A stretch of 64,000 nt of DNA, from positions 1 to 64,000 of the forward strand of contig JAHBWD010000031.1 of the NCBI GenBank assembly GCA_019637175.1, written 5' to 3'. Source of the stretch: Labilithrix sp. (lineage in GTDB: Bacteria; Myxococcota_A; Polyangia; Polyangiales; Polyangiaceae). This document shows positions 1-7,553 of the stretch, in pieces. The notes beneath the pieces are model-generated. The model had not been told where the DNA came from and did no database searches. It was given only the letters and a program-made list of their open reading frames with translations. Made by a program: the position numbers and the translations under genes. The number at the start of each line of letters is the position of its first letter. Within the stretch, counting starts at the first letter, position 1.

Positions 1-1
1 C

Positions 2-1024
2 GATTTTCTCGGCCGCGTCTTCGCCGGCGAGCGCGAGGAGGGCTCGGCTTCCGCCGACGAGCCGACGACGTCGCGTGCCTCCTCGAACGATGCGCGCCAC
101 CAGGTCCGGCCCTGCGTGCGTGTTCCGGCCGACGCGTATCCTGGAGACGTCCTCGCGCGGATCCCTCGCGCGGGCGTCGGCGAGCTCGATCTCGTCTTCC
201 TCGTCGACGAGACGGGGAGCATGGGGGCCTACATCGAGGAAGTGAAGGCGCGCCTGCTCGAGATGATCGACGCGCTTCGAAACGCGCCGCTCTGCCGGAG
301 CCTCCGCCTCGGCATCGTCAGCTATCGCGATCATCCGCCGGAGGACGATACGTTCGTGAGCCGCGTCGTCCCGCTCACGGCCGACGTCGCGTCGATCCGC
401 AAGGGCGTGCAGCGAATGGAAGCCCGCGGCGGAGGCGACACGCCCGAGGCGGTGACCGACGGCCTCTTCGACGTCGCCCGCCTCGACTGGCGCGAGCACG
501 CGTCGCGCGTCGTCGTGTGGGTCGGCGACGCGCCGCCGCACGGCGTCGATCCCGCCGGCGACAGCTTCCCCAAGGGCTGCCCCTGCGGCCAACATTGGTA
601 CACGCAGGCGGAGAGCTGTCGCGAGATGGGCATCGTGATCCACGCGGCGTGCGCGGGCCCGTGCGAGGCGACGCGCGAGGTGATGGAGACCGTGGCCAAG
701 ACGACGCGCGGCCTCTGCGTCCCGCTCGACGACGCGCGCCTGCTCGTCCCCCTCGTCGTCGCGGTCTCGGAGAACGAGCTCGACAAGCAGCTCGTCGCGT
801 CGCGCGTCGCCGAGCTCGTCGCCGCGCACGAGGCCGAGCTGGCGCGCGCCGACGAAGAGGAGCGCGTTCGATGGGTCACCGACGTGCTCCGCGATCAGAA
901 CGTGCGCCCGCGCCGGATCGCGCGCGCGTCGGCCGACACCGCCCTGCGCTTTCGCCCGATCGAGGCCGCCGACGTCGAAGAGGCCTTCGCCGGCCTGCGG
1001 CGCGTCGGCGTGATGCAGCTCTGA
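2..1024 (+). CDS. von Willebrand factor A (VWA) domain protein, 5' partial
   Basis: The frame is open to the left edge, so the true start probably lies outside the window; a GTG at 116 is the first plausible internal start (302 aa from there). Counting from that GTG, a VWA domain begins near residue 25 with the metal-ion-dependent adhesion motif DETGS at 31-35, followed by a conserved Thr in GGGDTPEA and an Asp in WVGDAPPHG. VWA domains bind Mg2+ and mediate protein-protein contacts. The C-terminal third is charged and helical and I do not recognise it. No signal peptide is visible in the part present. A TerB-like gene follows 20 bases later on the same strand. The specific role is unknown. 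Confidence 0.75.
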   Translation, partial: DFLGRVFAGEREEGSASADEPTTSRASSNDARHQVRPCVRVPADAYPGDVLARIPRAGVGELDLVFLVDETGSMGAYIEEVKARLLEMIDALRNAPLCRSLRLGIVSYRDHPPEDDTFVSRVVPLTADVASIRKGVQRMEARGGGDTPEAVTDGLFDVARLDWREHASRVVVWVGDAPPHGVDPAGDSFPKGCPCGQHWYTQAESCREMGIVIHAACAGPCEATREVMETVAKTTRGLCVPLDDARLLVPLVVAVSENELDKQLVASRVAELVAAHEAELARADEEERVRWVTDVLRDQNVRPRRIARASADTALRFRPIEAADVEEAFAGLRRVGVMQL

Positions 1025-1044
1025 GTTGAGGTAGTCTGCGGATC

Positions 1045-1482
1045 ATGCCCTTCGTCGAGAACGTCGCCGACGCTGTTCCCGCGGACGTCCCGCTCACCGA
1101 TCGAGAGCGGGGCGCCGTCCTCGAGATCGCGTGCCTCGCGGTGGCGGCCGATCGCCGGATCCACGAGCACGAGGTGGCCGCGTTCCGCAGCATCGCGAAC
1201 AAGCTCGGGAGCTCGGCGGACGTCGACGCCATCCTCGCGCGCTTCGAGGGCGGCGTCGATCGCGCCGACGCCGACGCTCGCCTCCACGAGCTCGCAGGCT
1301 ACCTCACGACGCCGGCGGCGCGCGGCGTCGCCTACAAGACCGCGTACGCCCTCGCCCTCGCCGATCTCGCGTCGAGCGACGAAGAGTTCGAGTTCGATCT
1401 CCAGCTCATCGACGCGCTCGGCCTCTCGCAAGGCGAGGTCGATCGCATGACCGAGCAGGTCAACGCCGCGATCCAGCGCTGA
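1045..1482 (+). CDS. TerB-like (tellurite resistance B family) protein
   Basis: A 145-residue, all-helical acidic protein. The pattern LTDRERGAVLEIACLAVAAD...IHEHEVAAFRSIANKLG, a middle LTTPAARG helix, and a second LADLASSDEEFEFDLQLIDALGL half matches the two-lobed TerB/DUF533-like fold, in which acidic residues (here D in VAAD and D/E in SSDEE) can bind metal. There is no signal peptide, so it should be cytoplasmic. The stop codon overlaps the start of the next gene (ATG at 1482), so the two are probably translationally coupled. TerB-like proteins occur in many signalling contexts, and tellurite resistance cannot be assumed. Confidence 0.6.
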   Translation: MPFVENVADAVPADVPLTDRERGAVLEIACLAVAADRRIHEHEVAAFRSIANKLGSSADVDAILARFEGGVDRADADARLHELAGYLTTPAARGVAYKTAYALALADLASSDEEFEFDLQLIDALGLSQGEVDRMTEQVNAAIQR

Positions 1483-2078
1483 TGCTCCTGTTCAAGAAGC
1501 CGTTCTGGGAGGGGCTCGTGAGCGGCGCGATCACCCTCACCTATCGCCGGTGGCAGAAGCCGCACGTGCGCGCCGGCGGGCGCTATCGCTGTCATCCGAT
1601 CGGCGTGCTCGAAGTCGACGAAGTGAAGCTCGTCGCCGTTCGGAGCATCACGGGGGCCGACGCGGAGCGCGCGGGCTTCGCGTCGCGCGAGTCGCTCGTC
1701 GGCTACCTCGCCGAGCTCGGGCCCCTCGACGACGCGACCGAGGTCTACCGCGTCGCGCTGCATCACGGCGGCGACGGCGATCGCGTGGAGCTCGCGCTCG
1801 ACGACGCGCTCTCGGAGGCCGACGTCGCGGCCATCTCGGTCAAGCTCGCGCGCATGGACGCCAAGCTCGCGTGGACGAAGAAGACGCTCGCCCTCATCGA
1901 GAAGCACCCGCGCGTCGCCGCGTCGAAGCTCGCGGCCAAGGTCCGGCGCGAGACGCTCGACTTCAAGACCGACGTGCGAAAACTGAAGAAGCTCGGACTG
2001 ACGCAGAGCTTCGAGGTGGGCTACGAGATCGCGCCGCGCGGGCGGGCGTACCTCGCCGCGACGCGACGAAAGCGCTGA
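1482..2078 (+). CDS. ASCH/PUA-like domain protein
   Basis: A 198-residue protein whose ATG overlaps the TGA of the preceding gene by one base, implying translational coupling. The first 85 residues look like an ASCH domain (a PUA-like fold): LVSGAITLTYRRW, then HVRAGGRYRCHPIGVLEVDEV, then an alpha-helical stretch SRESLVGYLAEL. ASCH domains are thought to bind RNA or modified nucleotides, and some members are amidohydrolases. The C-terminal half is Lys/Arg-rich and helical, with VAASKLAAKVRRETLDFKTDVRKLKKLGLT resembling a winged-helix DNA-binding arrangement. The family assignment rests on pattern recognition only and the function is not known. Confidence 0.5.
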   Translation: MLLFKKPFWEGLVSGAITLTYRRWQKPHVRAGGRYRCHPIGVLEVDEVKLVAVRSITGADAERAGFASRESLVGYLAELGPLDDATEVYRVALHHGGDGDRVELALDDALSEADVAAISVKLARMDAKLAWTKKTLALIEKHPRVAASKLAAKVRRETLDFKTDVRKLKKLGLTQSFEVGYEIAPRGRAYLAATRRKR

Positions 2079-2127
2079 CCGCGAGGCCGCGCGGGAACAA
2101 CCGCGGCCCGCGGTCGGTTGCCCGCTC

Positions 2128-2592
2128 GTGGAGCGACGTGCCTTCTGCCAGGGGTTGGTCGGTCTCTTGACCACCGGCCTCGCGGCGTGCGGCAAGACCG
2201 ACTACGCGCCCGACGACGTGTCCTGGATCGACGCCGACTTCGACCTCGCGCGCGCGCGCGCGCTGGCACTCGGCCGACCGGTGATGCTCTTCTTCGGCGC
2301 GACCTGGGACACGGGCTCGAAGCAGATGGGCAAGACCTTCCGCGAGCCCGAGGTGTGCGGCGTGCTCTCCTACGGCTACGTCGCCGTGTTCGTCGACGTC
2401 TCCGACGACGAGCGGCCGGCGACGAGACGCGCGGCCGAGCGTTTCCGCGTGATCGGCACGCCGACCACCCTGGTGACCACCTCCACGCTCGACGCCGAGC
2501 TCGTACGCTTCAACGAGGTCGTCTACCCACGCAGGCTCGCGACGGCGCTCCGGATCGCGAAGCGCAAGCACGACGCGCTCTTCGCAACCTGA
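2128..2592 (+). CDS. Thioredoxin-fold lipoprotein lacking the CxxC motif
   Basis: A 154-residue protein starting at GTG. The N-terminus is a lipoprotein signal with lipobox LAAC, giving a lipidated Cys at residue 21. The mature part follows the DsbD-C/thioredoxin-like pattern: FDLARARALALGRPVMLFFGATWD, then FREPEVCGVLS, then the cis-proline segment VIGTPTTLV. The position of the redox CxxC is occupied by WDTGSK, so no dithiol is present and oxidoreductase activity is unlikely. It could be a structural or chaperone-like member of the family located in the periplasm. The phosphatase gene follows 24 bases downstream on the same strand. Confidence 0.6.
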   Translation: MERRAFCQGLVGLLTTGLAACGKTDYAPDDVSWIDADFDLARARALALGRPVMLFFGATWDTGSKQMGKTFREPEVCGVLSYGYVAVFVDVSDDERPATRRAAERFRVIGTPTTLVTTSTLDAELVRFNEVVYPRRLATALRIAKRKHDALFAT

Positions 2593-2616
2593 CCGTCGCT
2601 GATACGATCCGACGCG

Positions 2617-3603
2617 ATGGTCTCGCCCAAAGACGGTCGGCGCTCGCCGTGGAGCGGCGTCTTCGCCGTCGGCGACGTCCACGGGTGCGAGGCCGAGCTG
2701 CGCGCGCTCTTGCAGAAGCTCCCCCTCGCGCGCGACTCGCTCGTCGTCTTCCTCGGCGACATGATCGATCGCGGCCCGAGCGCGCGCGGCGTCGTCGAGA
2801 CGATCCTCGAGCTCCAAGACTATTGTCACGTCGTCGCGCTCCTCGGCAATCACGAGCTGATGCTCCGCGAGTTCCTCGAGGGCACGAACGAGCGCCTCGT
2901 CGGTCGCTACATCTACAACGGCGGCGGCGCGACGCTCGCGTCGTACGCCGACGAAGAGGGCACCATCGCGATCCCGCCGGCGCATCAGAAGTTCTTCGAC
3001 GAGCTCGCGTACTTCCACGTCGACGGCGACTACTGCTTCGTCCACGCCGGGCTCCCGGTCGATCTCGCATCCATCGACGTCGCGCGTCACGGCGAGGAGA
3101 TGGTCTGGATGCGCGCGCGATCCGAGAGGGCTTCGCCGGGCGAGGGAACGATCGTCGTCCACGGCCACACGCCGCATCACGGCGAGGCTCGGATCGGCGC
3201 GCGCAGCATCAACCTCGACACCGCCTGCGTGTACGGCGGCGCGCTCACCGCGATGGAGGTTCACTCGCGAAAGGTCTGGGCGGCGGAGAGCACGGCGAAG
3301 GCCGTGGCGCTCCACCTGCGTGACCGAAGTGACTCACGCCGGCAGGCGCGACGGTTCAGCGGCTGCGTTCCGGTTCGCGTGGAGAGCGACGGGCTCGTGC
3401 TCGACTTCGAAACCGTGAACTACTCCGAGATCGGCCTGCTCTTGCGTCCGCTCGGCGGCGTTCGCCTGCCGGCAGGGACCACGGTGTCGGGCGTGATCGG
3501 CGAGGGCAACGGCGAGAGGAGCTTCCGAGGCGTCGTCTTGCGCATCGACGGTCAGGGGCATCACGCGGTCAAGCTCACGGGCGCGGTGACCGAGCCCGCG
3601 TGA
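2617..3603 (+). CDS. Metallophosphatase fused to a C-terminal PilZ-like domain
   Basis: 328 residues. Residues 15-220 are a calcineurin-like (ApaH/PrpE-type) metallophosphatase with all metal-binding blocks: GDVHGC 19-24, GDMIDRG 47-53, GNHE 77-80, HAG 143-145 and HGHTP 182-186. Such enzymes cleave phosphoserine/threonine or dinucleoside polyphosphates. Residues about 241-325 look like a PilZ domain: an Arg-rich RxxxR (R241/R245, with R242/R246 overlapping) followed 23-27 residues later by NYSEIG at 268-273, which fits the canonical (D/N)xSxxG, then beta-rich sequence. PilZ domains bind cyclic di-GMP through exactly these two motifs. The combination suggests a phosphatase controlled by c-di-GMP. 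The phosphatase call is firm; the PilZ call and the regulation are inference. Confidence 0.8.
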   Translation: MVSPKDGRRSPWSGVFAVGDVHGCEAELRALLQKLPLARDSLVVFLGDMIDRGPSARGVVETILELQDYCHVVALLGNHELMLREFLEGTNERLVGRYIYNGGGATLASYADEEGTIAIPPAHQKFFDELAYFHVDGDYCFVHAGLPVDLASIDVARHGEEMVWMRARSERASPGEGTIVVHGHTPHHGEARIGARSINLDTACVYGGALTAMEVHSRKVWAAESTAKAVALHLRDRSDSRRQARRFSGCVPVRVESDGLVLDFETVNYSEIGLLLRPLGGVRLPAGTTVSGVIGEGNGERSFRGVVLRIDGQGHHAVKLTGAVTEPA

Positions 3604-3615
3604 CGCTCATCACGC

Positions 3616-4614
3616 TCATCGGGTGGAGATCACCGTGAGCGGCAGCTCGACGACCGCGGCGCCGACGCGCACGCGAAGGACGCCCGTGCCCGTGCGGCGG
3701 GCGGAGATCCCGAAGAAGAGCGGCTCGTCGCGGATCGTGGCGACCGAGGCGATCTCGGCGGGCACGATCTCCGGCTTCGCGTCGATCGCGGTGAGCGTCG
3801 TGCCGTCGTGGAGCGGGATCGCGAGGGCGAACGCGCTCGCGGCCGTGGAGCCGACCGCGATCGACGTCAGCGGGGTCTCGTCGATCACGGGCGTCGCGTC
3901 CCACGTCGCGGCGTGCACCTCGATGCCCGCCACGTCTTCGGCGCTGACGACGCGGACCGGACGCGCGAGGCGCGCCGTGCCGAGACGAAACGCGACCTCG
4001 CCCTGGCCCGGGCGCGCGGCGAGGACGCTCTGCCCCGCCACGTCGACGGCGCCCTGCGTCTCCAGCCGGGGGAGGCCCTGGCCGGTGCGCAGGCGCATCT
4101 CGCCCGCCGGCGTCTGGGCGTAGGCGGTCACGCGCGCCGAGAACGAGGTCCCGGCCGTCACGACGATCTCGGGCGATCGCCCGAGCGCGCCGATCAGCTC
4201 GAGCCGCGACGGATCCCAGAAGCGAACGGGGTGGTTGCTCGTCCACTCCTGGCCCTCGCCGCCGGTGACGCCGACGGTGAGCGTCGTGAGCCCGGGCTCG
4301 CTCGAGCGGACGGTGAACCAGATCCGTTCGCTCTCGGACTCGACGCTGATCGGCGTCGCCTGACACGTCTCGACCGCGCACATGACCGAGCGAAGGCGCG
4401 CGCGCGTCGGGATGCGCGCGCAGCGATCGAGGCACGCCGAGGCGCGCGTGTAAGGAACGCCCTCGACCCTCACGTCGGAGTCGAGCGCGAGGTTTCCCAT
4501 GTCGTCTTCGTCGATCCAGAGGCCGCCGCGCTCCGGAAAAATATCCGTCGCCGTGCAGCCAGAGACCGCACACAAGAGCGCGGCGCCGGAGGCGTGGATC
4601 GCGAAGCGAAGCAT
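3616..4614 (-). CDS. Hypothetical lipoprotein with Ig-like repeats
   Basis: A 332-residue lipoprotein: hydrophobic N-terminus ending in VSGC gives a lipidated Cys near residue 19. The rest is beta-rich, with paired cysteines (CLDRC, VMCAVETC) and repeated stretches such as TLTVGVTGGEGQEW, VRVVSAEDVAGIEVHAATW and a C-terminal GTGVLRVRVGAAVVELPLTV, which look like bacterial Ig-like (BIG2-type) strands. It is predicted to be anchored in a membrane facing the periplasm or the surface. It converges with the phosphatase gene, with only 12 bases between the stops. No enzymatic motif is seen. Confidence 0.7.
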   Translation of the reverse strand: MLRFAIHASGAALLCAVSGCTATDIFPERGGLWIDEDDMGNLALDSDVRVEGVPYTRASACLDRCARIPTRARLRSVMCAVETCQATPISVESESERIWFTVRSSEPGLTTLTVGVTGGEGQEWTSNHPVRFWDPSRLELIGALGRSPEIVVTAGTSFSARVTAYAQTPAGEMRLRTGQGLPRLETQGAVDVAGQSVLAARPGQGEVAFRLGTARLARPVRVVSAEDVAGIEVHAATWDATPVIDETPLTSIAVGSTAASAFALAIPLHDGTTLTAIDAKPEIVPAEIASVATIRDEPLFFGISARRTGTGVLRVRVGAAVVELPLTVISTR

Positions 4615-4693
4615 CGCGTGGATCGTAGGCTACGAGGGGGCGCGCGCAAGCCCCGTGCGCTGCGTCCTCGCGCGCTCACCTCAGGCGTTCTCG

Positions 4694-5302
4694 TCAGGCG
4701 TTTTCCGCGCGCTTCAGCGAGCGCGCGCGGAGCCAGCTCATGAGCAGCCCGACGGGCACGAGCGGCACGAAGATCGCGAAGAGCGCGAGCGCTACGGTGA
4801 AGCCCACGATCGCTGTGAGCGCGAAGAGCATCGCGTCCGCGAGGCCCGCCGTGGGCACGCCCGCCTCGATGTACCGGCGGCGCACGTCGCCCACCTTCGC
4901 GTGGAGCAGCGCCTCCAACGGCTCGCCGTAGAGCGTGCGGCTGCGGCGCCCTCGCACGAACGCGGCGTAGGTACGGCGCGGCGCGCTCACGAGCCCTCCG
5001 GCGATGCCGCCGAGGTTGAGCAACCACGCGGCGACGAAGCCCTTGCAGCCTGCGGCGATCTCCCAGGCGGCGATCTCGAACTCGCCGATCGTGTCCGTCG
5101 CGTATCCCGTGAGCACGTGGTGCAGGTCGTGGAACCTCACGGCGTGGAGGCGCTGCGGGCTGTTGGGGAACGGGAACGGGACCGGGCCGAGCTTGAAGTC
5201 GACCCACGCGTCACCGTAGCCGCCGTCGTCGCCGAAGCCGTTGTCGGCGAAGTATTTCGTCCGCGCTTCCAGCATGGTCATCGAGTCGTGGTGGGCGGTC
5301 AT
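4694..5302 (-). CDS. Coq4-like protein with HDxxH(x11)E motif
   Basis: 202 residues from the ATG at 5302, preferred over an upstream alternative at 5335 because GAGGA lies just 5' of it. Residues 58-74 carry HDLHH, then eleven residues, then E74: exactly the HDxxH-x11-E metal site that defines the Coq4 family, recently shown to act in C1 decarboxylation/hydroxylation during ubiquinone synthesis. The C-terminal region (about 155-190) is hydrophobic and probably a membrane segment. The gene is divergent from a TetR regulator with inverted repeats between them, so it is probably that regulator's target. No other ubiquinone genes are nearby, so the substrate is unknown. Confidence 0.7.
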   Translation of the reverse strand: MTAHHDSMTMLEARTKYFADNGFGDDGGYGDAWVDFKLGPVPFPFPNSPQRLHAVRFHDLHHVLTGYATDTIGEFEIAAWEIAAGCKGFVAAWLLNLGGIAGGLVSAPRRTYAAFVRGRRSRTLYGEPLEALLHAKVGDVRRRYIEAGVPTAGLADAMLFALTAIVGFTVALALFAIFVPLVPVGLLMSWLRARSLKRAENA

Positions 5303-5311
5303 GGGGTCCTC

Positions 5312-5340
5312 AGTGAGTATAGTCAGTGACTGCACTCACT
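5312..5340. promoter_or_regulatory. Nested palindrome in the coq4-like/tetR intergenic region (putative operator)
   Basis: AGTGAGT at 5312-5318 and ACTCACT at 5334-5340 are perfect inverted repeats, and the inner AGTCAGTGACT (5321-5331) is itself a perfect palindrome; both are centred on 5326. The left part includes TGAGTATAGTCA (5314-5325), which recurs with one mismatch at 5390-5401 beside the TetR gene. The site sits just upstream of the Coq4-like start codon. Binding by the adjacent TetR protein is inference. Confidence 0.55.
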
Positions 5341-5377
5341 ACATGGCGTTGAAGCGCGGATCTGTCAATGCCATCAC

Positions 5378-5407
5378 TTGAAATTTCGATGAGTATGGTC
5401 ATACAAT
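5378..5407 (+). promoter_or_regulatory. Putative promoter of the tetR gene with an operator-like site in the spacer
   Basis: TTGAAA (5378-5383) and TACAAT (5402-5407) are separated by 18 bases and resemble sigma-70 -35/-10 boxes. The spacer holds TGAGTATGGTCA (5390-5401), an 11/12 match to 5314-5325, and the inverted repeat GTATG-GT-CATAC (5393-5404). Transcription would begin about where the ATG at 5420 lies, so the message may be nearly leaderless. This arrangement fits autorepression by TetR. Confidence 0.45.
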
Positions 5408-5419
5408 TCCTTTGCGCAC

Positions 5420-6022
5420 ATGGTCGCACGCGCGGAGAAGGCCGCCGACACGCGCGAGAAGATCCGCCAGGCCGCTTGGGATCTCTTCACGACGGTCGGC
5501 TACGACGCGACGACCACGCAGGCGATCGCCAAGCGCGCCGGCGTCGCGGCGGGCACGGTGTTCGTGCACGCGAGCGACAAGCCGGACCTGCTCTTCCTCG
5601 TCATGCACGACCGCCTCGCGGGCGTCGTCGACGATCGCTTCGCCACGATGCCCCCGCCCGAGGTGCCGCTGCTCGATCGCTTGATGCACCTCTTCGGCGG
5701 GCTCTTTCGGATGTACGGCGAGCACCCGCACGTCGCGTTCGCGTTCGTGCGCCACTATCCCGGGGCGAAGGGGCCGAACGCGCAGCGCGTCTCGATGCTC
5801 ACGTTCGGGTTCGTCCATCGCATCGGCTCGCTCGTCGCCGACGCGCAGAACGCGGGAGAGGTCGCGCGCGATCTCGATCCGCTCGCGTGCGCGCAGAACA
5901 TCTTCGCCCTCTACTTCATGGCGCTGGTGACCTGGCTGAGCGGCTACGCGACGCTCGAGACGGCGCTGGCCACGCAGCTCCGCGGCGCGCTTGCGCTCCA
6001 GATCCGCGGTTTCCGCGCCTGA
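5420..6022 (+). CDS. TetR/AcrR family transcriptional regulator
   Basis: A 200-residue protein with the TetR N-terminal helix-turn-helix at about residues 10-55: TREKIRQAAWDLFTTVGYDATT, then AIAKRAGVAAGTVFVHASDK. The C-terminal two thirds form the helical ligand-binding and dimerisation domain, without features that name the ligand. It is transcribed away from the Coq4-like gene and shares a 117-base region with it containing palindromes and two near-identical 12-mers. Autoregulation plus repression of the Coq4-like gene is the likely arrangement. Confidence 0.9.
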   Translation: MVARAEKAADTREKIRQAAWDLFTTVGYDATTTQAIAKRAGVAAGTVFVHASDKPDLLFLVMHDRLAGVVDDRFATMPPPEVPLLDRLMHLFGGLFRMYGEHPHVAFAFVRHYPGAKGPNAQRVSMLTFGFVHRIGSLVADAQNAGEVARDLDPLACAQNIFALYFMALVTWLSGYATLETALATQLRGALALQIRGFRA

Positions 6023-6026
6023 TCCG

Positions 6027-6509
6027 TCAGCGAACGAGCGCGGCGAGCACGCCGGCGGCGGCGGCGAAGAGGAGCACGATGCCGGCGGCGGGCGGGAGGC
6101 CGGGCGCGCCGTCGACTGCGGCGGCGCTCGGCGCGGGCGCGGGCGTCGAGACCGGCGGTGCGTCGGACGTGCGCACGACGAAGGGCTTGCTCGGCGGACC
6201 GGTCGGGGCGACGCGCGCCGCCGCTTCGGCGCTCGGAGGCGACGACGCGCGCGCGCCGGCCGCGGCCTTGCGCGCGGCCGCGGCGTTCGCGGAGGCCGCG
6301 CGCGCCGACGCGAGCAGCGCGTCGGCGTCGTCTTCGCCGCGGGCCGTCTCGGCGCCGTCCTTCGAAACAGCGGCGTCTTCGGCCGTGCGGATCAACGCGA
6401 GCAGCTCGGCGGACGCCTGACCCACGACCGTGCTCGCGCTGTACGCGTCGTCTTCGCCGGGCGGCGGCGGGACGGTGGGGTTCTCCGACTTGGCGTCTTC
6501 GTCGCTCAT
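6027..6509 (-). CDS. Hypothetical Ala/Pro-rich protein with a C-terminal membrane anchor
   Basis: 160 residues. The N-terminal half is acidic and Ala-rich (TVVGQASAELLALIRTAEDAA); a Ser/Ala/Pro linker spans about 90-140, and the last 25 residues (AAGIVLLFAAAAGVLAALVR) form one transmembrane helix at the extreme C-terminus, as in tail-anchored proteins. There is no signal peptide. It converges with the TetR gene with four bases between the stops. No family is recognised; composition and GC3 support a real gene. Confidence 0.55.
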   Translation of the reverse strand: MSDEDAKSENPTVPPPPGEDDAYSASTVVGQASAELLALIRTAEDAAVSKDGAETARGEDDADALLASARAASANAAAARKAAAGARASSPPSAEAAARVAPTGPPSKPFVVRTSDAPPVSTPAPAPSAAAVDGAPGLPPAAGIVLLFAAAAGVLAALVR

Positions 6510-6565
6510 GCGTGCAGGCCCGCTGCCAGCATGACGCCAGCCCTCGTGCGATTATCGCCGCTCCG

Positions 6566-7477
6566 ATGCCGCGAGCAAAGCTCTTCGCGCTCCTCGCTTC
6601 GTGCGCTGCATGCTTCGTCGCGTGCGCGCGGACGGTCGCGGTCTCGACCGATCCGCCGGCGCGTCCCGCGGCGGCGCCATCGTCGGCGGTATCGCCGTCG
6701 TCGCCGCCTCCGTCTCCGTCCGCATTGCCCTCGCCCTCGTCTTCGCGGTCGGCGGAAGCGACGCCGCCGAGCGCGACGAACCGCGCCCGCGCTCCGGTCG
6801 ACGGACCCCACGCGGTGGCTCTCGCGCCCGGCCGACCGATCTTCTACGCCCGACCCGGCGAGCCGCCCGACGCCGAGCCGCTCGCGGGCGCGCGCCCGTG
6901 GCGCCTCGTCGGTCACCTGCACGGCATGTGCTATCCGCCGTCGTACTCGTGCGGCAAATGGATCCGCGCCGCGACCGACGTCGGCGTCCTCGTCTGCCCG
7001 ACGGGCAACGCGCGCTGCGGCGACGCGAGCATAGGACCGCCGTCGTGGGAGGCGCCGACGTGGGAAGACCTCGTGAGGGCCATGGACGCCGATCTCGAGA
7101 GGTCCATCGCGCGGGTCGAGTCGAAGAAGGAGGGCTCGATCCGCCGAGAAGGCGCGGTGCTCACCGGCTTCTCGCGCGGCGCGTACGCCGCGCCCGTGAT
7201 CGCGAGGATGCACCCCGGTCGATGGCCTTATCTCGTCCTCATCGAGGCCAACGTGCCCCTGTCTGCGGCGTCGCTGGAGAAGGCCGGCGTTCGGGCCGTG
7301 GCGCTCGTCGCCGGCGAGCGCGGCACCGAGATCGCCGGCGAGCGCAAGACGGAGAGCGAGCTGCGCGCCGCGGGCTTCCCCGCGCGCCTCTTCGTGATGG
7401 CCAAGGTCGCCCACCTCTACTCCGACGACATCGAGCGCGTGATGGCCGACGCGCTCGCCTTCGTTCTCGCGCATTGA
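6566..7477 (+). CDS. Alpha/beta-hydrolase-fold lipoprotein
   Basis: 303 residues from the ATG at 6566. The signal peptide ends in a lipobox (FVAC) with Cys20, followed by a Pro/Ser/Ala linker to about residue 75. The globular part has the nucleophile elbow GFSRG with Ser203, preceded by a beta strand (REGAVLT), and a C-terminal His at about 283 in KVAHLYSDD that fits the catalytic His. A cysteine-containing CYPPSYSCGKW segment follows the presumed oxyanion strand (GHLHG). Likely a periplasmic or surface esterase or peptidase-like hydrolase; substrate unknown. Transcribed upstream of, and probably separately from, the MarR-GNAT gene. Confidence 0.7.
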   Translation: MPRAKLFALLASCAACFVACARTVAVSTDPPARPAAAPSSAVSPSSPPPSPSALPSPSSSRSAEATPPSATNRARAPVDGPHAVALAPGRPIFYARPGEPPDAEPLAGARPWRLVGHLHGMCYPPSYSCGKWIRAATDVGVLVCPTGNARCGDASIGPPSWEAPTWEDLVRAMDADLERSIARVESKKEGSIRREGAVLTGFSRGAYAAPVIARMHPGRWPYLVLIEANVPLSAASLEKAGVRAVALVAGERGTEIAGERKTESELRAAGFPARLFVMAKVAHLYSDDIERVMADALAFVLAH

Positions 7478-7495
7478 CGCGTCGCGGTTCGAGTC

Positions 7496-7532
7496 GTTGC
7501 GTCGAGCAACTAAATTGGTTGCAGAAGGCAAC
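7496..7532. promoter_or_regulatory. Two identical inverted repeats GTTGC-N5-GCAAC (putative MarR operators)
   Basis: GTTGC at 7496-7500 with GCAAC at 7506-7510, and again GTTGC at 7518-7522 with GCAAC at 7528-7532. The two 15-bp palindromes start 22 bases apart, about two helical turns, so dimers would sit on the same DNA face. A TAAATT (7511-7516) lies between them as a possible -10 element. The regulator start codon is at 7554. Short TTGC/GCAA inverted repeats of this kind are typical of MarR-family sites; autoregulation is inferred. Confidence 0.6.
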
Positions 7533-7553
7533 GGTCGGACGCATGCTCCGGCC

